Assembly: GCF_020740795.1 (NCBI RefSeq)
Contig: NC_067285.1
Span: 114,081,008 to 114,145,007 of the forward strand
Direction: 5' to 3'
Source of the DNA: Apus apus
Lineage: Eukaryota > Chordata > Aves > Apodiformes > Apodidae
DNA length: 64,000 nucleotides
Part shown: positions 55,606 to 64,000 of the stretch, one piece after another
How positions within the stretch are numbered: the stretch's first letter is position 1
Layout of the letters: every line of letters begins with the position of its first letter
Notes under the pieces: generated by a model
What the model saw: the letters and a program-made list of their open reading frames with translations, nothing else
The model's database searches: none
What the model was told of the DNA's origin: nothing
Made by a program: the position numbers and the translations under genes

Positions 55606-56084
55606 AGAGGGCCATACCCTGCCACCACTCTGCAGGTGGGGATGGGGCCCTACGGAGCCTCCTGGCCTCCTCTTCCTCACTGGAGAGGAAGGCTTGGGCT
55701 GGCACGAGGGGGGTTCAGTTGTCCTTGGAGGTAAAGGGGAATGTTGGATCCTGTATGTCCCATCAGTGTTTCATCTGCAAAAAAAAACCCTGCAACCTTG
55801 GGGGTTTGCTGGTGGGGATGTTCAGGATGAGGTCACCTGTGTCCCTGCAGGGCACAGAGGTTGCATCCAGCTCACAGGCATGGAGATGGAGGAGTTTGCA
55901 GCAGGGGACGTCCCTTGGGCTTGGGGCCCAACAGTATTTTGGTGCTCCGGGGCACCCACCAGTCCCCCAGAGCTCTGTGCAGTCTCACCAGCCCACAAGT
56001 GGGATGAGGTGAGCCAGTGCTCAAGCACCATTGGGGGTGAATCACTATGGCTCGGCCATCTCTGCTGGCTGAGGTGGACACCCA

Positions 56085-56395
56085 CCCAGGGACCCTGCTG
56101 GGACCCATGTGACACACCCACCCATGCAGGGATGCCAGTGGCACATCCACCCAGTGATCACGCAGGATGCAGGTGGCACAACCACCCATCCATGCTGGGA
56201 TGCAGGTGGCACATCAACCAGCCACGCCGGGATGCAGGTGACGAGTCCACCAACAGATCCTGCTGGGATGCAGGTGGCACATCCACCCGGGAACCACACT
56301 GAGATGCAGTTGGCACATCCACCCAGGGACCAAGCCAGGATGTAGGTGGCATTTACATCCAAGGACCACACTGGGATGCGATGGCATGTCCACCC
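56085..56395. repeat. Degenerate 35-36 bp minisatellite
   Basis: About nine imperfect units built on ggatgcaggtggcacatcca followed by cccagggaccacgctg. Gives spurious repetitive open frames on both strands. Confidence 0.9.
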
Positions 56396-56699
56396 TCCAC
56401 ACCCCAGGAACAGGGCACATCCCTGCCATGGGGGGAGGGATCTGCCCCCACCCTGGCCTGAGCAGTTGATTTAAGACAAGCTGTGGTGCTGCAGAGAAGC
56501 ACCAACCTCGGGGTGATTTGAGGCCAAAACACAAAACACACTAAAAAAAATGCACCTGGATTTGTACAGGTCGGGTGTAGAACCTCAGCCAGGAGCCCTC
56601 CAGGTCCTGCGGGACGGATTCTGCCCACAGCATCCTTACACTTCTCCCCAGAAGTGAGCAGGATCGGACCCTTGAGGGGCTGTTGGTGCTTTAGCAGAT

Positions 56700-57080
56700 T
56701 TGTCCGGGTTTTTTTTTTTTTTTGTTGTGTTTTGTTGTTTGTTTTTTTTCTTCTTAATTTTTCCTGTGTCTTGGAGAACGGCTGCGGCGAGCGGGGCTGG
56801 CCGGGCCGGCGCGGAGCATCGCCATCCTCTGGCTGCACGGAGGGAGATGCTTGGGGCAACCATGGCTACCCGGGCCCCGGAGAGGTATGTCGGCTCCGGG
56901 GGGGTATGTCGGCTCCGGGGGGAGGGTGCCGGCCCCTTTCATGGATGAGAAAGCCACCACATGAGGGCTCTGTCGCTGGATGTCACCGTCTCCCTCCCAC
57001 CGGCGTGAAAAATCAATTAGGAAGAATTAGCGACGTGTCAAGGGCTGTTGAGCAGGGACAATGATGGGCCCCATCCCGCA
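56700..57080. other. GC-rich stretch after a T-rich run
   Basis: T-rich run 56,708-56,765, then CpG-rich DNA with a duplicated gtatgtcggctccgggg (near 56,885 and 56,905). No gene can be supported. Confidence 0.4.
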
Positions 57081-57479
57081 CGCCGTGGGTGCACCCCGCA
57101 GGAGGTGTCCCGATGTCACCCCTCCCTCGGCCACCCCCCAACCCCCCCCAGCACCTTCACAAGCCCAAACCCTTGATACTCAGGTGCCCAAATCCAGCCA
57201 GGGGTGCTGATTTCCTGGGCTGTGCCTGGGAAGCTGGATGTCACCCCGGCACTCCCTGCCTCAGTTTCCACAAGTCCCGCAGCATCACTGGCTGGAGATC
57301 CCGTGGGAGCCCATCCCTGTGGCTCTGGGGCTGGAATTGGTTCAGCAGGAGCCTAACTCACACCACGCTGATGCATTTCCCTTCTCTTTCTGCGTGTGTA
57401 TATATATATGTATATATATATAAAAAAAAAATAATCCCAAACTCTGATTAAAATCCTTTCTTTTTTTAAATTCACCTGC

Positions 57480-57740
57480 CCATCTTTCCTCTGTCTCCAT
57501 CTCTCCTTCCATCCAAACTCATAATTAATCGCTCAAGGCAAAAGTAATGAATGTTAATTGGCCATCTGTACAAAGACTAATTAAAATCTACCATGCTGGG
57601 GATTAAAACATACCTATAGCAACTGCCTGAATTGAGAATGAGACAGAGGAGAGATTGAGAAAAACAGCTGAAAGGCTTGTGCAAAACGCAGTCTCACTTA
57701 GGTGTGAGATGAGTTGCAACTCAGAGATCTGAGATGCTTT
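57480..57740. promoter_or_regulatory. Probable conserved regulatory element upstream of EMX1
   Basis: Non-repetitive AT-rich block with cataattaatcg, gttaattggcc, actaattaaaat, E-box catctg and an Otx-type ggatta. Closely resembles forebrain-enhancer composition. Followed by an A-rich run at about 57,750-57,785. Confidence 0.5.
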
Positions 57741-57789
57741 ATTATTAAATTAAAAAAAAAAGAAGAAGAAGAAGAAAAAAAAACGAAAA

Positions 57790-59010
57790 GGGGGCGTGGA
57801 AGAAACTTCTGAGCTGAGAGGGTTTAATGGGAAGAAAGGCTGCAGGGGTTTTTCAAAGGCAAAGGGAGTGACACCCCCCCCACCCCCCTCCTTTGGACCC
57901 CGACATTTCGGGTTTGGTTTGGAAGAGGATAATAGCTGCCCTCTCCCCTCCCCGCTGGGAGAAAATGCTCTGCGGGGTTTTCAGCTTTTTAGGGTGTGAA
58001 GAAACTACTCTGGGTGCTGGGATGGTGTATGGGGGTGGGGGAGGGGAATGAAGAAGCATCCCCCTGGATTTGCGGAGGTGGGGATGGAGCCCCCGTGGAG
58101 GGCAGTGCCTGGAGGGCACCATCCTGCTCTGCCCCGGTGCTGAGCCGGCTCCTCAGCCCCTTCTTTGTCCCAAATCCTCGGCTCTCCAGGCCTCTTTGTT
58201 GCGGGGAGGACTCAGGAGTTGGAGGAATAGTGCAAAACCAAGGAGCCAGTGCTAATGACTGACGGCACGACTTCATGTCGAAGCCAAGTCCCCAGCACTT
58301 CCCCCAGCCCAAAACATGTTTCTGACCCTCCCTGTGCTCCATCCCAGGGGTCAGAGAAGAGCCTGGATCCATCCCACCCGGCCCAGGTGTCCCCTCCTGT
58401 GCTCGGGACCCAGCTGGGGGTGGCAGGAGGTGCCCGGGGGTGGAGGGCACCTGGGGGGGATGCTGGCTGGAGGGTACCAAGGTGGCTGGATCCTGTTTCT
58501 GAAGGGTCGGTTCCCTCTGGGCTCAAGGTGGCTACGGCATGTGCTAAATGTCATTTGTTTAAGTAAAAAAAAAAATAATGAAGAGGTTTTTTTTCCTCCA
58601 GCCAAAGCTGGGGTTGGATTTCTGCTGGAAATCCCCAGCCTGCAGCTCCACAGCCTGGTGTCCCCGAGCAGCTCGAGGCCGGGGCTGTCCCCTCTGTCCC
58701 ATGCGCCAGCTCTGATGCCACCAAACCAGCTGCTTGTTTTTTTAATCCCATGGTTCCCGATGTTTCCTTCATCCCCACACCCCTGCCATTCCAGGGGCTG
58801 CCGCTGAGCACCCTTCCCGGGGGGGCTTTTTTTTGGGCTGTGGCAAGCCGGTACCGGGGGGCTACAGTTTCCCACATGGGGTTCACAGCAGAGGGTGATG
58901 GGGAGGGGGGTGGTGGGGGATGCTGAACATTCCCTCCCCCTTCCCCGCGTGTGCCGAGGCTTTGCAGGAAGCGCCGGGACTCGGCTCTGCTCTTGTTTTC
59001 TCGGCTTCTC
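57790..59010. other. Single-copy flank, no gene recognised
   Basis: GC-moderate DNA with short homopolymers; no exon, RNA gene or known transposon recognised. Confidence 0.5.
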
Positions 59011-59014
59011 CGTG

Positions 59015-59300
59015 TTTACTCCCAACAGGAGTGACCGCCTGGCCCTATTACCGGCGCGGTGACAGCTCGGCTGACAAGTGCGCTCGCAGCAGGAATGCGA
59101 ATGCGGCTTCCCGGCCCCGCCGGGCCTCGGCGGCAGCTCTGCCGGCGGTGACAAGGCCACCCTGCCGGGCTGGGTGACACCAGCCGCCCCCCCAATCCCC
59201 TCAAAAGGAGCCGCTTCGGGTTATCCCTTGGGATCCCGCCCGGGATGGGCGCAGCGCGGCTTGCTGGTCCTTTCTGGTGCGAGCGTCGGTGCTCAGCGTC
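59015..59300. promoter_or_regulatory. Small CpG-rich patch, possible regulatory island
   Basis: CpG-dense stretch with tgtttactccc, cggtgacagctcggctgaca (two TGACA/TGACAG Meis-type cores) and aatgcgaatgcggc. No coding signal. Confidence 0.35.
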
Positions 59301-59889
59301 TGCCAGAGTCCCCCCCTGCCTCCTGAGGGGAAGGACCAGGGTCCGATGGGGTTATTCCCGTTGGAATTCACGTTCCCCACCTTGGGGAAAGGCTGAGCCA
59401 TCGGCACGGGAGGGTTTCAAGGCCCGTTGGAGGGTGGGTGACAGGGGCCGGGCCGTGGAGGAGGAGGATGGGTGGGTGGGCTGAGCTGAACCAGCAGCTC
59501 TGCTGAAGAAAAGAGGTTTGGGAACACCCCTTTTTGGGACCAGTCGGTGTCCCTGGATCCCAGGGGAGCCACGGGAGCAGCTTGGGCACAGGCTGCCTCC
59601 AGCTCAGCACTGGGTAGCTGGGGAAGGAGGCTTGAAACGTGCCCAGCTGCATCCCGTGTGGGCCAGTGGCAGACGGGACAAAGTCTGGCTTTGGGGTGCT
59701 GCAAAAAAAACAACCCACAAACAACCAACAAAAAAAAAAACACAGGGGGAAAAACCTCTTGTTTCTGGCAGCTTTTTCCCGCTGGGAAAAGTGGCTGTTG
59801 TTCTGCAGGGCCTGGATTGGTCACTGGTGAATTCAGTGGGTGCAGGACAGCACTGGGAGCAATGCTGGGGCCAGGGATCCAGTGCTGGT

Positions 59890-60120
59890 CCCAGCCCAGC
59901 TGGATAAGGATGGTTTAATTAATCACAGATCATTTCTGCAATGCCCCCCCCATTAACCTCCATAGCAAACTAAATAATAACTCATTAAAGGCATTTGGAA
60001 CTCACAGGAACAGGACAGTTTACCAGCAAACCCACTGCTCTTTGGCTCTAAACTGGGTTAATCTGTCATCTCTTCTTGCTGGGCCAACAGGTCCCTTGTT
60101 ACACATTAAATGGCTGCTCC
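59890..60120. promoter_or_regulatory. Probable conserved element
   Basis: AT-rich non-repetitive block: ggtttaattaatcacagatc, aactaaataataactcatta, ctgggttaatctgtcatctc. Enhancer-like composition only. Confidence 0.4.
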
Positions 60121-60129
60121 AGGGACACA

Positions 60130-62160
60130 GCCAGCCTGGGGCTGGTCCTTCTCCTTGCTTAACACTAAGGCCATCAAAAACCTGGGGACAGCATAGAGGG
60201 GAGAGGAATGAAAGCAGGAGAGAGGAATGAAAGCAGGTCAGCAGGCAAAGACTTACAGGCATGAGCAAGGGTCCAGTATCAGGGAGAAGAGCTGCTGAGA
60301 ACATGCCAGCTCAGCAGAAAGATGTTTGTTGTAACCCTCTTGGGTTCAGTGACCAGCCACCAAATCCCAGCCACAGCCCCTAGAAGGGCCTGCACAGCTG
60401 AACTGGGAAAGGAGGAGGATTTGGGATGGCTGGCTGTGTGTCTGGGAGATATCTGAGCTGTGCACATGGCCTGGAGTTAATATGGAGGATGCTTGGGATG
60501 GGGGGTCCCCCATGGATCAGATGTCTCCATGGGCATCTCAGGGGTCTCTGCACACAGGATGGGGGTACCTGGGTGGGAAGTGTGGGTACCACCAGACTTT
60601 TCCTCCCACCCCTACCCCATCCCAGGACCACCTTTGCTGGAGGAGCAGCTCATTTACCTTTGGCCTCTTGGCCAGAGGTGGCTGCTTGTTTGTGGCTGCG
60701 AGTGAGGAGCAAGCTGGGCACTCGGTGTCCTGGCCAAAAGCTCCATACTCAGCATTTCTGGCTACTGGATGGAAAAATAAAGGTCTTCTCCCCTCTGCTG
60801 AGAAACCTTTAATAAGGGGCAGAGGAACCTGGCTGCAGCCTCTCACCCTGCTGAGCTGGGGGCAGTCCAGGGCAGCAGCTGAGATTTGGGAGGTCATTGG
60901 GTGCATGTCAATTTTAATTTGGGAGGCTTTGGGGGGGATTTAGGAGGCTCACCCCCACTGCTGTCCTGGGGACCTGGTCACACATGTGGAAACACAAACC
61001 CAGCAGTGACTTTGACTCCTTTCATAACCCTCTTCCCTGCAACTGACCATGGGCACAAAGGGCACAGTGTCTACCCTAGCGTGGGGAAGGGCAGGGGAGG
61101 GTCCCCTGGGACCTGGGGCCAGTTGCTCGTGCTGTGTCAACCCTGAACATCACACACAATCTTCCTTTCATGTCCCAAACTGCTATTTAGGCCACCACAG
61201 GGGTTTCTGTGGCTCTTGATGGGGCTCTCACACCGGGAGGCCTCGACGCAGCTTATGGCCCAGCCTTGTCTCCCCCTCTTCCCCAGGCTCAGGGAGATGT
61301 GCCACCTCCACCACCCATCACAGAAATCACTGTAGCTGGGCAGGACTCAGTGCTGGCAGCAAGTCCATCCTGCTGCTTCACCCCCCCCCCTCCGCCCCAG
61401 CAGCCACTAAAATGCTTTTCTGGTAAGTATTTGAGCTCAGAGAAAGGGGGGACATGGGGGAGGGCAAGGGGAAAAAGGGGAAAATTAGTAAAAAACCCCG
61501 AGTGGGTATTTTGCTGCACAAGGCAGGATTTGGGGTTTGACAAGCCCCCACTTTATGCTTACCAGGGTGACTAGAGCCCATGGATCCTGTCTGGGATGGA
61601 GGAGGTGACAACTCCTTTCGGGGTGACTCCCTTCAGTCTCGGGGTCCATTCTTATCCCATGGGAGGGAACTGCCCAAAAACTGGGGCTCCCCACAGGACC
61701 GGGCACGTTATCCCATTGGATACACTGTGCCTGTGGCCTCCTGTCTCTTCACTGAGGAGAGCTCCAAACTTACTATTTTTCAAATACCCCTTTTTCTCCT
61801 CATGGAGCCTCAGGTCCCACAGCTCCAGGACACGGAGCCTTCATTAATTAAAAAAAATATAGATATATATTAGTGGTCGTAGGGACCTGTGATGAGGAGG
61901 TGCAGAGGCAGGAGGGGAGCCTGATCTTGCACCCCTGTCCATCATCACCCTTGCCCCTCTGGAGGCACCGATGCTCTCACCCTCAGGACTCTGGGCCCTG
62001 GCTGGTGCCCGTTTCCCGGTCTCGGAACGCCCTCCGCTGGTCGCTGCAAATGCTGGAAAAAGGAAGAAAAAGGCTTCATTTCGTCATTGGCAACTCGCAG
62101 CACCCATGGGTGTGCAGCTGCACCCAGGTGGCACAGGAACTGGGCCTGCTTCCTGGGAAG
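60130..62160. other. Single-copy flank, no gene recognised
   Basis: About 2 kb without a recognisable exon or repeat; several overlapping open frames of 60-150 codons lack any domain signature. Confidence 0.5.
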
Positions 62161-62162
62161 GG

Positions 62163-62445
62163 GATGATGATACCCAGGGGGATGCTGGTATCCAGGTGAT
62201 CATGGTACCTGGGGGATGCTGGCATCAGGGAGATGCTGGTACCCAGGGGATACTGGTATCCAGGTAGCCCCCCAGTACCAGCTTGCGACACCAGGCGATC
62301 CTGGTACCAGGGATATGCTGTTATCCAGGTGATCCTGGTATCCAGGTGATCCTGGTACCAGGGATATGCTGTTATCCAGGTGATCCTGGTATCCAGGTGA
62401 TCCTGGTACCTGGGGAGATGCTGGTACCCAGGGGGATGCCCCAAA
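62163..62445. repeat. 17-bp minisatellite with 51-bp higher-order unit
   Basis: Built on atccaggtgatcctggt (17 bp) and close variants (tacccaggggatactgg). Between 62,296 and 62,412 a 51-bp unit (three 17-mers) occurs twice almost perfectly. Confidence 0.9.
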
Positions 62446-62929
62446 AGCATCCCAGCATTTCTCCCTGGGCAGAGATCTGCTCCTGGAGCAAGGGTCCCAA
62501 GTTTGGCACACACCGGGGGCTACAGAGTGATGCCAAACACCTAAACACACCCACAGGGAGTCCGAGGGGGTGAAACCCCTTAAAATAAAACAGCCAGGCT
62601 GCAGCTTGGAGCACGTTCAATTGAGGAGTGGCTGTGCTGAAGACAAACATGATCCATTGAACTTGGAGCAGGTCATTGCTCCATCAGCAGAACTCAGCAC
62701 ATCACTGCAGCCACAGGATTTGCACTTGGTACCTGCTTGAGGTTGGTAACAGGTTTCCTCTTCAAACAGGTGTAGAATTTCCTGGTTGAAAGGATAAGGA
62801 CACCAAGAATGATTTTTGCTCCCATTTCTCCTGTACTGTCCCCAGGCACCATGGGAGAGAGAAAAGATACCCAGGTCCCAGCACAAGACATGGACCTGTT
62901 TGAGCAGGTCCAGAGGGGGCCACGAAAGT

Positions 62930-63345
62930 GGTCCAAGGGCTGGAACACCTCTGCTCTGGAGAGAGGTTGAGGGTTGTGGTTGCTCAGCCTGGAGAAGAGA
63001 AGGCTCCAGGGAGACCATCTTTTGGGCTCTTGATAAATCAAGTGACTTTTAAGAAATACAGAGACAGAATTTTTAGCAGGGCCTGTAGTGATAGGACAAG
63101 GGCCAATGGTTTTAAACTGAAAGCAGGAGATTTAGAATGGACATAATGAGAATATTTTTTACTATGAGGGTGGTGAGACCCTGGCCCAGGTTGCCCAGAG
63201 AAGCTGTGGCTGCCCCATCCCTGGCAGTGTTGAAGGGCAGGTTGGATGGGGCTTGGAGCAACCTGGGCTGGTGGGAGGTGTCCCTGCCCATGCAGGGGGG
63301 TTGGAACTGGGTGATCTTTAAAGTCCCTTCCAACCCAAACCATCT
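62930..63345 (+). mobile_element. CR1 LINE 3' fragment (right flank)
   Basis: Sense CR1: gaacacctctgctctggaga, tgctcagcctggagaagaga, gatttagaatggacataatg, gttgcccagagaagctgtgg, gggttggaactgggtgatct and caacccaaaccat. About 415 bp, non-coding. Confidence 0.94.
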
Positions 63346-63637
63346 GATGATGTTAAGTATGCACACTCCAAAAATAAACCTTTGCCTTGGGTACTCCAGC
63401 TTTTATTGTGTCTTATCCTGAAGACCCATCTGCACCTCCCACCCAGCTAGTACCTAGTGGTCCCTGTATCCAGGGCAGCCCTCTCCCCTATTGCCATCCC
63501 AGCTCATCCTACAATTTGGGGCTTCTCAAGCCTTTGGGAGGGGGGGGTTACCTACCTTCAGCCCAGTGCATGCCAGTCCACAGTCCAAGAACCTGTCAGG
63601 GCAGGACCCGGGACCCTCAGCTCTGAGCACCAGAGCT

Positions 63638-63662
63638 TTTTTTTTTTTTTTTTTTTTTTTTC
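63638..63662. repeat. Poly(T) run
   Basis: About 25 T in a row. Confidence 0.95.
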
Positions 63663-63664
63663 CA

Positions 63665-64000
63665 GAGTCAGATCCCAAAAGAGGATTTCTGCCCAAGAGG
63701 GTATGGAACAAGTCCATATGGAAGGAGATGGGGGATTCTCAGTAGTAGCAGGTTTGTCCAGGTTTCACAGACTATGTTCAACACCATCAGGTGTCAAACC
63801 CCTGGAAAACAACCCCACTGCCAGGGTAGTGAGCAGCAGAGAGGGGTTTGCTAATAAGGAGTTTCACAGGTGCAGAGGGAAGATCAAACCATGCAGCAGA
63901 GTAGCTGGAGGGAAGCGTTTTTGATTTGGACAGATTTAATTTAACACAAGAGTTCATGAAACAGCTCAGAGAGAGAAGAGCAGGACTCCAGGAGTTCATT
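63665..64000. other. Unassigned sequence at right window edge
   Basis: Single-copy sequence beyond the poly(T) run, with a 70-codon minus-strand frame that has no recognisable family. It could belong to an unrecognised retroelement LTR or simply be flank; no basis to decide. Confidence 0.4.

Noticed and set aside
56850..56900. Possible small exon ending gagag|gtatgt after an ATG at about 56,862
   Set aside because: No acceptor partner, no recognisable peptide, and the donor-like string is part of a short duplication.
50000..64000. Expectation of SPR (sepiapterin reductase), the gene upstream of EMX1 in mammals
   Set aside because: No reductase-like peptide (for example a TGASRG-type nucleotide-binding start) was found in either strand; it may lie beyond the window.

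Overview
The window looks like avian nuclear DNA. It carries many 5'-truncated CR1 LINE fragments with the bird-type 3' tail, GC-rich and microsatellite-rich introns, and vertebrate three-exon gene structure. It is not prokaryotic, and almost all long open frames are artefacts of simple repeats or CR1 pieces.

The dominating structure is a very large inverted duplication. Bases 1 to about 24,236 (left arm, probably continuing beyond the left edge) reappear as reverse complement at about 24,712 to 48,971 (right arm). The two are separated by a spacer of about 475 bp. Paired positions add up to 48,944 near the centre, about 49,207 in the middle and about 48,971-48,984 at the outer end; the shifts come from repeat-length differences. 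The arms differ by scattered substitutions (roughly 1% by eye) and by repeat lengths, so they are not a trivially copied string.

Each arm carries the homeobox gene EMX1 pointing toward the centre and, tail-to-tail with it, the last coding exon of SFXN5. This is the EMX1/SFXN5 neighbour order known from mammals. The right EMX1 copy is complete (237 codons plus stop; exons 49,244-48,884, 46,355-46,171 and 40,148-39,981 on the minus strand). The left copy is cut by the window start inside exon 1 (exons 1-87, 2,628-2,812 and 9,058-9,225, plus strand). All coding bases present in both copies appear identical. SFXN5 is represented only by its terminal exon (15,900-15,823 minus; 33,051-33,128 plus). 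In the palindrome as drawn, the rest of SFXN5 is missing from both arms, so either SFXN5 is broken or the join is an assembly error.

Layout of each arm from outside to centre: EMX1 exon 1; intron 1 with a G+C-rich minisatellite and about 1.5 kb of polypyrimidine repeats; exon 2; a 6 kb intron 2 with GAA/TTC and AAT repeats, a 47-bp minisatellite (6 copies left, 1 right) and an old SINE-like piece; exon 3 and 3' UTR; an AT-rich block; a homeodomain/octamer-site-rich probable conserved element; a GA-rich repeat; the SFXN5 3' UTR and terminal exon; an AT-rich probable conserved element in the last SFXN5 intron; then a CR1-rich stretch reaching the centre.

The part from 49 to 64 kb is outside the duplicated segment visible here. 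It holds the EMX1 CpG-island promoter, a TG/CA hairpin upstream of the EMX1 start codon, and about 13 kb without a recognisable gene. That stretch contains several non-repetitive AT-rich blocks that resemble developmental enhancers, a striking 219-bp imperfect inverted repeat at 54.3-55.0 kb, two minisatellites and one more CR1. EMX1 is a transcription factor of the dorsal forebrain, so these flanking blocks are natural candidates for its regulatory elements; that is inference from position and base composition only.
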